Below the pieces are notes generated by a model. It searched no databases. It had not been told where the DNA came from and saw nothing but the letters and a program-made list of their open reading frames with translations. This document shows positions 41,762 to 50,515 of a DNA stretch of 64,000 nucleotides, in pieces. Numbering within the stretch: position 1 is the stretch's first letter; each line of letters starts with the position of its first letter. This DNA is from a virus. A program made the position numbers and the translations under genes. The DNA lies in IMG/VR virus record IMGVR_UViG_3300007770_000007, positions 1 through 64,000 of that record; one strand, 5' to 3'.

Positions 41762-43984
41762 ATGGCTGATTCCGTCAACTCACTTATCCGGCTCGAACAA
41801 GGTCTTACCAAGACCATCGGCGCTACCGACAATGTTCAAATCGGCGGTAACTTTCAATCTGCTAACCTCACCGCTACCGGTGGCCTCGATGTAACCGGCA
41901 ACGCCCTCATCCAAGCCAACCTTACTGTCCTGGGTGACACCATTAGTGGTGGTCAACGCGACTTCATCGTTGAGGACAACTTCATTGACCTCAATAATGG
42001 CCAGCAGGGTGCCGATCAGTCGGGTGGTTTCACCTGCAACATCCGGGCAGCGCAGAGCGTAGACATCAATGCTGCCGGAACTGGCGCGACGTTCGTGGCT
42101 GCTGGTGCTGGTGGCGCTACCGTGAGCATCAACGGCTTCAACCCCAATGTTCTTGCTGCCGACGACATCATCGAGTTTTCCGGCTTCACGGGAGCCGCAG
42201 CAGGTAACAACGGCCTTTTCGCCGTCAAGTCAGTGGTAGACGCTTCTGCTGGTTTGATCACGATCTACACCGCTGCTGAAGTTGCTGCCGCAGTCAACAT
42301 CCCCTTCTGCCAGACCGACTTCGTGGCAGGCACTGAAGACGCTGGCAGTCTTGGGTACGAACTCAAGCTGGCAGTCGCCGCTTTCACTGACGGCACCCTC
42401 ACGGATGCAGCCGGTAACCCGATCACCCCCGCTGGTGCATTCGTTACCGCCTACTCTACTGACGCCAACGCCAAGGCCCCCGGTAACGCTGGTGCGATGG
42501 AGTACGAGGCGGCCCAGAACGTGTCCCTGCAGGAGGCATACCAAGCAGGCGCTGGAATCACCCTGGCCGACGCCGCTGGTGGTGGCGCGGGTGACATGAT
42601 CATCAAGACTGATGACACCAACCCCAACCCGGCTGACTTCAAGCTGAACAACGCCTCGAATCAGAACTACCTCTCAACGGGCACCCAAGGCACCCTTCTT
42701 ACAGTCGGTTCTGGCACGAACGTCAAGACGGTCCTTGATGGTCAAATCGCAAGTGACATCACTTTCGCCACGGGAGCGGCTCGCAGCATCGGAGTCACGA
42801 GCGCAGCATTGACGATGTCCACGACCACTGCGGGCAAGCTCACTGTCAGTGGTGGTGCGGACATGCTCATCGACTCGGACGATGAGATGGCCATCAAGAT
42901 GGAAGCCAGTGACAACAATGACAAGTCGTTGTTGCTGTCGGCCACGAACGCTGGAGCCGGTAACGGCTTCATCCAGATGGATGCCGACAAGCTCGGTGCA
43001 ACCATCCTTGGCTCAGGCATTGCCGTTACTTCGACTGGGAAGGTTTCTGTCTCTGGCTCCAACGGAGCCGCCGATGCCATGAAGCTCGAAGCAGCCAACG
43101 TCGGGAACAATGCGGGGATGCAGCTTCGCAGTGCGCTTGACATTGATGCCCAGTCCACCCACGGTGGTATTTCACTCGATGGTGTGACAGCAAGCAACCT
43201 CACCATCGCGGCAATCTCCGGGGTCGACCAGGACCTGACGCTTCGTGGAACCAATGGTGGCGCGGGTGACTCCAAGCTGGACGTTGATTTCACCCACGTC
43301 GCTATCGACTCCTCGGTGGGTGCCGTAGCCGTCACAGGTGCCGTTGATGCTTCCGTCACTGCAACCACTGGCGCAGCCTCCGTGGTAGCCACGGCGGGCG
43401 CGGTAACGCTGACCGGGAAGGCCGACAGTGTCTGGGGCCTCTCCGGTGATTGTGGGGCAGCCGACAAGACGCTCACCATCCAGTCGGTCAACTCCAATGC
43501 CGGTGGCGCTAACTCGATGCTGCTGGAGTCAGACGTTGACGTCGTACTGCGGGCGGCATCGGGTGCTGTGATTGTTCAGCAGGGCCAGTACACCAACCAG
43601 ACGGGTGCCCAGATCACCATCAACACGTTGGTCACGGTGGACGCTTCTGGTGACCAACGTGTCAAGCCCGCAGACGCAGCCTCTATCGCTGGCGCTTCGG
43701 TGTTCGGCGCAGTGGTTGCCAACGCCAACAACACGAACCCTGTCCTCATCAGGACTTGTCCTGGAACCCCCTCCGCGATGATCGCCGGTTCCGGGGGCAC
43801 TACCCGAGGCGAGGTTGTGTATCTGGGCAAGGGTGCCGATGCTGGAAAGGTTGTCATGCAAGGAAACCTCGGTACGGCATCCGGTGATGCTGTCCACCGG
43901 GTCGGCATCGCGATGGAGACCCAGGCCGCTGCCGCCGCTGTCGTCGTTCACTTCCTGCCGCAGTTCGTCGCTACCATTCCGTAG
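41762..43984 (+). CDS. Major fibre-like virion protein, 740 aa
   Basis: TTTTGGAGTTTCCCA precedes the ATG. Near the N-terminus GLDVTGNALIQANLTVLGDT and GQRDFIVEDNFIDLNNG (about 40-80) are wording common in phage fibre shafts. The rest is a long run of Gly/Ala/Ser/Thr/Asn-rich short strands (LTMSTTTAGKLTVSGGADML, ASVTATTGAASVVATAGAVT). The C-terminal 130 residues are a separate, more globular region. A candidate late promoter lies upstream and a strong terminator downstream, so it is likely a single highly expressed unit. Confidence 0.8.
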   Translation: MADSVNSLIRLEQGLTKTIGATDNVQIGGNFQSANLTATGGLDVTGNALIQANLTVLGDTISGGQRDFIVEDNFIDLNNGQQGADQSGGFTCNIRAAQSVDINAAGTGATFVAAGAGGATVSINGFNPNVLAADDIIEFSGFTGAAAGNNGLFAVKSVVDASAGLITIYTAAEVAAAVNIPFCQTDFVAGTEDAGSLGYELKLAVAAFTDGTLTDAAGNPITPAGAFVTAYSTDANAKAPGNAGAMEYEAAQNVSLQEAYQAGAGITLADAAGGGAGDMIIKTDDTNPNPADFKLNNASNQNYLSTGTQGTLLTVGSGTNVKTVLDGQIASDITFATGAARSIGVTSAALTMSTTTAGKLTVSGGADMLIDSDDEMAIKMEASDNNDKSLLLSATNAGAGNGFIQMDADKLGATILGSGIAVTSTGKVSVSGSNGAADAMKLEAANVGNNAGMQLRSALDIDAQSTHGGISLDGVTASNLTIAAISGVDQDLTLRGTNGGAGDSKLDVDFTHVAIDSSVGAVAVTGAVDASVTATTGAASVVATAGAVTLTGKADSVWGLSGDCGAADKTLTIQSVNSNAGGANSMLLESDVDVVLRAASGAVIVQQGQYTNQTGAQITINTLVTVDASGDQRVKPADAASIAGASVFGAVVANANNTNPVLIRTCPGTPSAMIAGSGGTTRGEVVYLGKGADAGKVVMQGNLGTASGDAVHRVGIAMETQAAAAAVVVHFLPQFVATIP

Positions 43985-44004
43985 CGATAGGCTTTAGCCT
44001 GATT

Positions 44005-44042
44005 CAAGGCCCGTTCGTCCTTCAAGGGGCGGGCGGGCCTTG
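44005..44042 (+). terminator. Terminator after fibre gene
   Basis: Outer stem CAAGGCCCG / CGGGCCTTG with additional GC-rich pairing inside, 20 bases after the fibre stop. Confidence 0.75.
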
Positions 44043-44078
44043 TCATTCATGGTGGGTATGATGCAACGAGGAAATGCT

Positions 44079-44441
44079 ATGGCCAAGAATGCCAAGAACT
44101 TTGAAACTCGGGTTCAGATGGGTCTGGGAGAGGCTATCGAACGCCTCATCCGGGTAGATGCAGGAGCAGCGCAGGGGTACGGAGGTTCCCGAGCGGATCT
44201 CATGGAGGAGCGCAGGTTGATTGTCGAAGCCCTCAACCAACAGTACAAGCTGGACCTCGGGTTTGACTGCAACATGGACGGGGTTCCCGACACCGTGGAA
44301 ATCTTCATGCAGTCTGCCCAGACTTCGTGTTGCCGCATCCTCCCTATGGACGGCAAGAAAGTATCATCAGGACGCAAGTCAACACGCAAGAAGCCGCAGG
44401 CGGCTAAAAAGACCGCTCGTGGTACGCGGAAAAGGAAGTGA
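44079..44441 (+). CDS. Small protein with histone-like basic tail
   Basis: 120 residues from ATG 44079, CGAGGAAATGCT upstream; other in-frame ATGs lie just before. The first 90 residues are mixed helical and include NMDGVPDTVEIFMQ (about 70-83), which looks like a Ca-binding-type loop. The last 30 residues are nearly all Lys/Arg with Ser/Thr/Ala (KSTRKKPQAAKKTARGTRKR), like a histone H1 tail, so nucleic acid binding is plausible. Confidence 0.65.
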   Translation: MAKNAKNFETRVQMGLGEAIERLIRVDAGAAQGYGGSRADLMEERRLIVEALNQQYKLDLGFDCNMDGVPDTVEIFMQSAQTSCCRILPMDGKKVSSGRKSTRKKPQAAKKTARGTRKRK

Positions 44442-44443
44442 TT

Positions 44444-44794
44444 ATGTCGATTGAACAAGTGATTTTGGGACTCTTGGCTTCGTATGCGGTCTGCTTTGGG
44501 CTGGTGAACGATAAGGCTGCTCTGATCACCAACCCCTTGAAGAAGCTGCCTCTGTTTCGGGCCGAGGACGGGGAGAACACCTTCGGGCGTATGCTCCGTT
44601 GCCCTTACTGCACGGGGTTTCATGCGGGCTGGATCACTTATCTTGTGGTTTCTGCTCCCGTTCTTCTCGGGGAGGGGGATCTGGACGCTCTCTCGTTGGT
44701 TTCCGAGGGTATCGTGTTCGCCTTCGCGTCTTGCGCCTTCTGCTACATCGCAGATGTCACCGCACAGTGGCTTGAAGAAACCGCGTCGTCTTGA
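44444..44794 (+). CDS. DUF1360-like membrane protein
   Basis: 116 residues with AAGGAAG upstream; a GTG two codons earlier is also possible. Three hydrophobic segments: VILGLLASYAVCFGLV, WITYLVVSAPVLLG and GIVFAFASCAFCYI. RMLRCPYCTGFHAGW near residue 50 matches the CP.C.G..... pattern of DUF1360. Location is the inner membrane; role unknown, possibly lysis or superinfection-related. Confidence 0.65.
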   Translation: MSIEQVILGLLASYAVCFGLVNDKAALITNPLKKLPLFRAEDGENTFGRMLRCPYCTGFHAGWITYLVVSAPVLLGEGDLDALSLVSEGIVFAFASCAFCYIADVTAQWLEETASS

Positions 44795-44806
44795 CCAGGA
44801 GCTTTC

Positions 44807-45091
44807 ATGTCCTCTTCCAAGAACATCCAATGCCCGGTTGAGGTGTCGGATGGGGATTCTTTTGGGGAATACGCTAACGCTATTCGCATCATCCCTGACA
44901 GCGGGGATGATGTCCTTTTGGATTTCTGCGTGTATTCGGCACAGGACAACAAGGCGCGGGTAGTTAGCCGAGTTCGGTTGGCGGCCTCCATGCTCCAGGT
45001 GATTCGAGACAGGATCTCCCAAGACTTGACAGATACGGTGCCCTCGTCCGAGGGGGTTTTCTTGATGCCTGCTTTGGGCGGCACGAACTAA
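44807..45091 (+). CDS. Small DUF3467-like protein
   Basis: 94 residues with CAGGAGCTTTC upstream. The pattern YANAIRIIPDSGDDVLLDFCV (about 22-42) followed by ARVVSRVRLAASMLQVIRDRI resembles DUF3467 proteins of unknown function. The stop overlaps the next start (TAATG). Confidence 0.6.
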   Translation: MSSSKNIQCPVEVSDGDSFGEYANAIRIIPDSGDDVLLDFCVYSAQDNKARVVSRVRLAASMLQVIRDRISQDLTDTVPSSEGVFLMPALGGTN

Positions 45092-45516
45092 TGCCGATTG
45101 GAAGGGTTCCGTCAGCGAGTACCTCGGCTGGGTCTTTTGTGATCCCAGGTACGACTGCTAACGGGGCCATCCGGGCGGGCGCTGCGGTAGCGGTAGTCCT
45201 CGACGGCGTTGATGCAGTGGTCGAGGAGTGTTCAGCAACCTCGAACGGCAACACCTTTGCAGGTTTCGCCGCTAAAGCGGTGGCTGATGGAGAGGTTGTT
45301 GCGGTGGTCACGTTTCGAGGGTCCACCGTCACCCCCATTGTGGAAGGTGGCGGTTCTCTCACCACAGGTGATCTGGTTTTTCTTTCGGACACTTTGGGGG
45401 AGGTGGTTCACACCGCTCCTTCGGGTGCCGGTAGTGTGGTAGTTCCACTTGGGGTGGCGGTTTCTGCCACAGAGTTATTCATCAGTACCGATGCTCGGTA
45501 CGGTATTAGTGTCTGA
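45091..45516 (+). CDS. DUF2190-like capsid or decoration protein
   Basis: 141 residues. AGSFVIPGTTANGAIRAGAAVAVV, FAGFAAKAVADGEVVAVVTF and LTTGDLVFLSDTLGEV recall DUF2190 beta-barrel proteins that decorate phage capsids. The end contains PLGVAVSATELFIST. No other domain. It is coupled to the upstream gene. Confidence 0.65.
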   Translation: MPIGRVPSASTSAGSFVIPGTTANGAIRAGAAVAVVLDGVDAVVEECSATSNGNTFAGFAAKAVADGEVVAVVTFRGSTVTPIVEGGGSLTTGDLVFLSDTLGEVVHTAPSGAGSVVVPLGVAVSATELFISTDARYGISV

Positions 45517-45535
45517 TATTTACGGAGGGCATGGC

Positions 45536-46492
45536 ATGATGGCAGCAGGTACGTTTGAGAAAGGGGATTTCAGGTCTTACAGGGCGATCACAAAGATTCA
45601 CCTGGGAGCACTTGAGTTCGACATTCAGGAAGGCGAGACCGTTCTCTTCGACGGGACCACACTCAAACGTGGCGACGGGGAGGATGAAATCCACACTCTG
45701 CGTGCAGCTATCAAGGTGGGATGGCTTGTTCCTGAAGACTCCGAGGAAACCTCGTACACCCCCAAACCCGCTGACATCAAGATCCACGAAGCGGCCCCTA
45801 CCAGTTCGGAAAGTCGAGAGGCTCGCGCCCCCCTCACAATCCAGGATGAGGAGCGAGATGTAGGCACTGTTGCCAGTCGCGTCAGCACTGGCGCTCCCAC
45901 AGGCGCGGTCGAGAAGGATGCAGACGACGCAGCCGTTGTGGGCCGTATGAAGAGGAGTGCCAAGTCCGGTCCCATTCGCATTGACGGGGAAGACCGCAAG
46001 GTGGTCAAGACCCTCGACAACGACTCTCGGGACATTGTTGAGCCTGCCCGTGTGGCTACAGGGGACGTGGACGAAGCGATGGCAGGGGATGAGCTTGTGG
46101 ACATCCTTCCTGATGCTGCGAACGCGGACGTTCCCCCCAAGGGCGTCTCCGGGGAAGGTCGGGGTGATGAGTCTGAACTACGCGCCAAGGCCGTTACTGC
46201 CAAGGGTTCCACTACTGTCGGCACTGCTGATGACGGTGAGGTGGTCGCCTCCATCGCCTCGAAGAAGGCACTTTCCGCAGACGGGCTTTCCCCTGAAATC
46301 ATCGAAGCAAAACTTGAGGTAGTCCGTCAGTTTGTTCCGGGGTTCCAGTGGGACATGAACATGCAGTGGGCCAAGCGAGCCAAGCTGGCCGTGTCCAAGT
46401 ACGGGGACAACCTTCCCGTCATCAACGCCATCCTCTCGATTGAGACAGAAGCGGTGCGGAAGGACATTATGAAGCGGCTCTACAAGGATTAG
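45536..46492 (+). CDS. Putative virion protein, 318 aa
   Basis: ATG 45536 has GGAGGG six bases upstream; an earlier in-frame start lies inside the upstream gene. N-terminal 85 residues are a beta-rich domain (YRAITKIHLGALEFDIQEGE, TVLFDGTTLKRG). The middle is Ala/Asp/Glu-rich linker. The last 55 residues (FQWDMNMQWAKRAKLAVSKY through IETEAVRKDIMKRLY) are a compact helical domain. No named family. Confidence 0.65.
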   Translation: MMAAGTFEKGDFRSYRAITKIHLGALEFDIQEGETVLFDGTTLKRGDGEDEIHTLRAAIKVGWLVPEDSEETSYTPKPADIKIHEAAPTSSESREARAPLTIQDEERDVGTVASRVSTGAPTGAVEKDADDAAVVGRMKRSAKSGPIRIDGEDRKVVKTLDNDSRDIVEPARVATGDVDEAMAGDELVDILPDAANADVPPKGVSGEGRGDESELRAKAVTAKGSTTVGTADDGEVVASIASKKALSADGLSPEIIEAKLEVVRQFVPGFQWDMNMQWAKRAKLAVSKYGDNLPVINAILSIETEAVRKDIMKRLYKD

Positions 46493-46509
46493 GCTGCGGT
46501 ACATTCCCG

Positions 46510-46546
46510 ATAAAGCCCGGATGGTTGAGTGCCGTCTGGGCTTTAT
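46510..46546 (+). terminator. Terminator
   Basis: A 15-base stem ATAAAGCCCGGATGG / CCGTCTGGGCTTTAT with two wobbles and a 7-base loop, 17 bases after the upstream stop. Confidence 0.85.
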
Positions 46547-46562
46547 TGCTTCTGGAGGCTTT

Positions 46563-48371
46563 GTGCCGCGTCCATCCCCTGCTCGTGTAGCTGCCCGATA
46601 TGCGGATTTGAACCCGCCGTTGGGCTATCCGGGCGGCCCGTGCCACGTCATGCAGCGCATCCGAGATGAGGTGAGGAACCCCAAACTCCAGGAGAAGCTC
46701 GTTGATTCAGTGGAAGACGGCGACAAGCTGTCTAACCCTGAAGCAGCGGCCATCTATGATCTGGAAGTGGACCGTGGGGCTGGCAGGTTCAAGAAACTCC
46801 GCATCACTCCCCATGCCCAGTACCGGATGGACCAACGGGGAATCATCGTCAACGAACTCCGCATCGCCCTCAAGTCTTTCCAGAAAGCATGGAACGATGA
46901 CAAGTCTCGTCAGGGGTATCGCTGGCGTAACTGGGAAGAGGACATGGCAAGAGGCCAGCCGATTCGTTGGGAAGATCCCCAAATCAAGCTGGCGGTGGTG
47001 TTTACCGCCAACCGTGATGTCGCTACGCTTGTTACCGCTTATTGGGAAGGGCAGCCTGACCCTCGTCCAGAGGATGAGGACTCCTGTTCGGTTCGGGTTG
47101 GCTTGAAGATTGCCCCTACGCCGGGGGTTCAGACTTATGTCACCGAAGACTCTGCGAAGGGGATTCCTCCCAGTAACGATAGCAGGGAGCCTGATTCAGC
47201 AGCCCCTCTTCCTGGAAGCGCCGTTCCTGGAGGGGCTGGTCGAGAAATCGGCAAGTTCGAGTACAACACTCCCGATTCGAGTTCGGACATAAAGCCTCGC
47301 ACGTTGTCGGAGCCGGGAGAGCAGCGAGGCCATCCCACTAATGTCCTCGACAACTACATCACCCGACGCACCTTTACCTCTGCTCTTGTAGAGGCGTGGG
47401 AGGCAGGGCCTCCGGGTCCGAGGCGGCAACATCGCCAGAAGCCTGCGGAGCGCAGGCGGCAGAACCGGGAGGAGTACCGCCCCAACCGCATGATAAAGAG
47501 GCGCATGGCGCTGAAGCGGTATCACCAGTTCTGTAAGCGAAACCGTCAGTGCAAGATGAAAAGAGAGTTGTATAGGAAACACCCGCAGCGGTACAAGCGC
47601 AGAGCGCCGCGCTCGGTGAAGAAACTCCCCAGGCTTCTCAAAGAGGGCGGGGACATCATCCTTTACGATCAGTGGAACCCTGCCAACAACGAAATCAAAC
47701 AGCCCGGTCCCGACGTGAACTATCGCGCAGAGGGTCCGACGACTTACGAGTTCAGGCCGGATGAGCGAGAGGGAGTTCCTCCAGGACACGCTCCTCCAAG
47801 TAACCAGACCGAAGATGTTCCTCCTGCTTCAAGCAGGGTCATTCCCGATGAGATGAAGGAAAACCTCCGGGACAACCTGACTTATGTGCAGGCGGCACCC
47901 AACTTGAGAGTGGCAGCTACCATAGGTCAAGTCCTCTCGAAGTGTGATTCCACGATCTTGAATCGCGCCAAAGCAGTCCGAATCAGCCCTTACCGGTTCA
48001 ATCCGGCGAAGGGTTTTTGGAGCTTCAAGGCTGCCGGGAGCCAGGGCACCTACATTGTGCGTGTCAAGGGAGTCCGTCGAGGCAACGTGAAGAACTTGGA
48101 CAAAGCCCAGATCAAAGTGTCTTGCTCTTGTCCTTTCTTTCGGTGGCAAGGACCAGAACACTGGGCCAAGCAAGGACAGTATCTTTACGGTCGTCCTGTA
48201 GGTACTGCCTCCAATCCCAAGGTCATGGACCCGAAAGGCCACCACGGAGCGTGCAAGCATGTAGTTGCTGCTTTGAGCAAGGCGAGGGGCTGGCGGTTCA
48301 GTTCTGAAGGCACCCTCTGGGACCAAGATGCAGTGGTTATCTTGGACGAGGATGCCCTGTTGAGTGGGTAA
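46563..48371 (+). CDS. Virion-region protein combining DUF4258-like, basic and SWIM zinc-finger segments
   Basis: 602 residues from GTG 46563 (TGGAGGCTT upstream). The N-terminus has PSPARVAARYADLNPPLG. Residues about 78-165 (LRITPHAQYRMDQRGIIVNE, then a basic helix) resemble DUF4258/BrnT-type RNase-fold domains. Residues about 286-356 are extremely Arg/Lys-rich. The C-terminus has KVSCSCPFF (about 519-527) and ACKHVVAAL (about 563-571), the CxC...CxH pattern of SWIM zinc fingers. The combination suggests a nucleic-acid-binding protein. Whether the DUF4258-like part is active is unknown. Confidence 0.65.
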   Translation: MPRPSPARVAARYADLNPPLGYPGGPCHVMQRIRDEVRNPKLQEKLVDSVEDGDKLSNPEAAAIYDLEVDRGAGRFKKLRITPHAQYRMDQRGIIVNELRIALKSFQKAWNDDKSRQGYRWRNWEEDMARGQPIRWEDPQIKLAVVFTANRDVATLVTAYWEGQPDPRPEDEDSCSVRVGLKIAPTPGVQTYVTEDSAKGIPPSNDSREPDSAAPLPGSAVPGGAGREIGKFEYNTPDSSSDIKPRTLSEPGEQRGHPTNVLDNYITRRTFTSALVEAWEAGPPGPRRQHRQKPAERRRQNREEYRPNRMIKRRMALKRYHQFCKRNRQCKMKRELYRKHPQRYKRRAPRSVKKLPRLLKEGGDIILYDQWNPANNEIKQPGPDVNYRAEGPTTYEFRPDEREGVPPGHAPPSNQTEDVPPASSRVIPDEMKENLRDNLTYVQAAPNLRVAATIGQVLSKCDSTILNRAKAVRISPYRFNPAKGFWSFKAAGSQGTYIVRVKGVRRGNVKNLDKAQIKVSCSCPFFRWQGPEHWAKQGQYLYGRPVGTASNPKVMDPKGHHGACKHVVAALSKARGWRFSSEGTLWDQDAVVILDEDALLSG

Positions 48372-48393
48372 CGTAGGCATCAGGAGATGCTGG

Positions 48394-48780
48394 ATGCCTA
48401 TTTACTCTTATCGGTGCGAGTCTGATCCCTGCCAGTGGGAGGGGGACGTGATGCGTCCTATCTCGCAGTGCAGCGATCCTTACCCCTGTCCCGATTGCAC
48501 TGGGGAGACGAAAAAGCTCGTCACGCAGGTTGGGGTTATCTTCAAGGGTGATGGTTGGGCTACCAAGAATGGAAGAGTTGCCAAGCAGATGCGGGAGAAG
48601 AACCGCCGACTTGCCGGTAAAGAGAATGAGATGAAAAGAGATGCTCCGGGCATGACGCTTGCGCCCAATGTCGGAGGAGAGCGGGTGGATTCATGGTCGG
48701 ACGCGACGAAGTTGGCGAAATCGAAGGGAAAGGACACCAGCGGCTACGAAAAGCTCGCCCGAAAGGAAAAGCAGAAGTAG
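48394..48780 (+). CDS. FmdB-type zinc-ribbon protein
   Basis: 128 residues. ATG 48394 gives MPIYSYRCESDPC, the classic FmdB start; CPDC follows near residue 34, then VGVIFKGDGWATKNGR. Upstream AGGAGATGCTGG supports this start over the longer frame. The C-terminal 70 residues are Lys/Arg-rich and helical. FmdB-type small proteins are common in phage structural regions, with unclear regulatory or assembly role. Confidence 0.75.
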   Translation: MPIYSYRCESDPCQWEGDVMRPISQCSDPYPCPDCTGETKKLVTQVGVIFKGDGWATKNGRVAKQMREKNRRLAGKENEMKRDAPGMTLAPNVGGERVDSWSDATKLAKSKGKDTSGYEKLARKEKQK

Positions 48781-48989
48781 CGGCACACACAGCCCTCAAG
48801 GTGACGGCTGGGGTTTCCCTTTTCGTCATGATCTTGGGAGCCATCCTCGGGATCGTGGTGACCCGCTCGGCCAACCGAATCATGCGGAAGTTGGCAGGAC
48901 AGTATGTACCTCCTGTCCCAGACCCCACCGTGGGGAAGCCTTCAGGTGACGTTATAGACGTTGATTTCGAGGAGAGCGTGCCCCGGTAG
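48693..48989 (+). CDS. Single-pass membrane protein, 98 aa
   Basis: The frame overlaps the previous gene by 88 bases. If ATG 48693 is used, the protein has a basic N-terminal arm (QRLRKARPKGK), one transmembrane helix (VSLFVMILGAILGIVV, about 41-56), and a Pro/Asp-rich tail. A later GTG near 48798 would give a shorter protein beginning just before the helix. Holin-like or virion membrane-penetration roles are possible; start and function are uncertain. Confidence 0.5.
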   Translation: MVGRDEVGEIEGKGHQRLRKARPKGKAEVAAHTALKVTAGVSLFVMILGAILGIVVTRSANRIMRKLAGQYVPPVPDPTVGKPSGDVIDVDFEESVPR

Positions 48990-49022
48990 TTCGGCTATCA
49001 CTTCACTTTGAGTGGAGGCTCA

Positions 49023-49742
49023 ATGGCTATCGCACCCCGTCTTGTTGGTCGTCACGAAGGGATTGTAGACCTTGCTATTTCTAATCGTGCGTCGGCCTCT
49101 TCTTATCGTGTAAGTTCGGCAACAAGCCTCAATAATGCCTATTTGACTACCGCGACTGCTCTGATGCAGGTCCCCAAGGGAGATAGTTGGCGTTCGCCTC
49201 GACTGGTCCGTAACGGCAAGAATCGTTGTGATGAGTCCAACATGGGGCTGACTCGAATCATGTATGACCCCAGCGATTATTCTGCGGCAGGCGGTGCGCC
49301 TCCTGGAGACGGGGTTACCCAGTACCTCATCACGGAAGAGTTTTACCCTGATGGGACCTCGACGTGGCTCGGAGGTGTTCTGGGAGCGGCTTCGGCTCCG
49401 GGCATCCTGGTCGTGCCCCCGCCTGATTTCTTCGCTACGGGCCGTGCTTCCTTGGTGTTGACGGGAACGGCCCCTGCTGTGGCTGCCCTGGCTTCAGGGT
49501 TCCCGCCCCCCACAGCGATGAAGATCGCCCTTCCTCGCTATGCCGATGCTGTTCAGATCCAGATCAGTACGGATGATGCTTTTGTTTCTTTCGGTCCTGG
49601 TCGCCAGGAAATCACTATCACCGCAGGAACTACTTGGGAGTTTGCAGAGCCGGGTGCGTCGGAGATTTATATTCGATGTGCTGCTGGTGACGCCGCAACT
49701 TTCCAGATGGTCTGCACCCTTGTCAACGGCCTCGAATCGTAG
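49023..49742 (+). CDS. Putative virion protein, beta-rich
   Basis: 239 residues from ATG 49023 with GTGGAGGCTCA upstream. Mostly beta and coil, with Gly/Pro/Ala/Ser-rich stretches and a last third like a beta sandwich (AVQIQISTDDAFVSFGPGRQ, EITITAGTTWEFAEPGASEI). It stands just before a candidate late promoter and two paralogous structural genes. No named family. Confidence 0.65.
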   Translation: MAIAPRLVGRHEGIVDLAISNRASASSYRVSSATSLNNAYLTTATALMQVPKGDSWRSPRLVRNGKNRCDESNMGLTRIMYDPSDYSAAGGAPPGDGVTQYLITEEFYPDGTSTWLGGVLGAASAPGILVVPPPDFFATGRASLVLTGTAPAVAALASGFPPPTAMKIALPRYADAVQIQISTDDAFVSFGPGRQEITITAGTTWEFAEPGASEIYIRCAAGDAATFQMVCTLVNGLES

Positions 49743-49749
49743 AGGGCCT

Positions 49750-49767
49750 CGGTAGAGAGTCGATACC
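49750..49767 (+). promoter_or_regulatory. 18-base repeated motif, candidate late promoter (copy 5)
   Basis: CGGTAGAGAGTCGATACC lies 7 bases after a stop codon and 46 bases before the ATG at 49814. It differs from the copy at 34625 at only two positions. Confidence 0.7.
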
Positions 49768-49813
49768 CCAATCTTATTGAAGGTCCAACCCTCTTCCTTC
49801 TGGAGAAAACACA

Positions 49814-50506
49814 ATGCCCTATATCTGTAAGATCCGTACCGACTTCTCGGACGGCACCCTCCAGGTCCTCGACCTGTGGCCCAATGCTTCCCAGCGAAGC
49901 GCAATCTACGACCCTATCGCCCAGACCAAGTATCTGAAGCGTGGTGAGTTCACCGGCACTGGTCAGAATGCTGACAATGGCCGTCCCACGACCATCACCG
50001 CAACGGCTCACGCTACGGGGTACGACACCTACGGCCTCGCAGCCTACCTTTGCGATACTGTTGTGGATAGCGTGTCGGGTGTTGGAATCACGGCTGCTAT
50101 CGCCAACATCGCGGCGGCAGGTGTTCGGGATAACGTCCTTGATGCGGGCGGTGTCATCAGTGATGCTTCGGTATCCACAGAACTCATCACAGCAGGCGCT
50201 GGGGTGGGCACCACCCTTCTCGGTGGCGGTCTGGCTACGGTAGCTGGTGTCCTCCAGATTTGTGCTGGCGGCTCCTACCTGCTTCCTGCTGGTTCGACAG
50301 AGACCCAAGCGGTCACCCTGATGGGTGACGGCGCGTTCCAGGCTGGAACCTACCGCTGGACCTACGACACGGGTGCCCTGAAGATCAGCTTTGGTGAGGG
50401 AGACCTCTCCGAGATGCTGGATGCAACTTTCGATCCGGTCGGTGATGGCACCACTGGTGCCGCTGTCGTCGTCTATGCAGACGACGGAACCGTTTACACT
50501 GGTTGA
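49814..50506 (+). CDS. Structural protein, paralogue A of a tandem pair
   Basis: 230 residues, TTCTGGAGAAAACACA upstream. Shares its whole layout with the next gene: start PYICKIRTDFSDGTLQVLDL, then KRGEFTG, NGRPTT, YDTYGLAAYL, LQICAGGSYLLPAG and the ending VYADDGTVY. The middle (about 95-150) is the most divergent part. A repeated, promoter-driven structural pair before a terminator suggests an abundant virion protein such as a decoration or head-fibre protein. No known fold recognised. Confidence 0.75.
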   Translation: MPYICKIRTDFSDGTLQVLDLWPNASQRSAIYDPIAQTKYLKRGEFTGTGQNADNGRPTTITATAHATGYDTYGLAAYLCDTVVDSVSGVGITAAIANIAAAGVRDNVLDAGGVISDASVSTELITAGAGVGTTLLGGGLATVAGVLQICAGGSYLLPAGSTETQAVTLMGDGAFQAGTYRWTYDTGALKISFGEGDLSEMLDATFDPVGDGTTGAAVVVYADDGTVYTG

Positions 50507-50515
50507 GGAGAAACA

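Noticed and set aside
45496-45513. Promoter-motif-like CGGTACGGTATTAGTGTC
   Set aside because: It lies inside the end of a coding region and lacks the conserved second half.
46497-46514. Eighth promoter-motif copy (CGGTACATTCCCGATAAA)
   Set aside because: It overlaps the stem of a strong terminator and departs from the consensus at several fixed positions.
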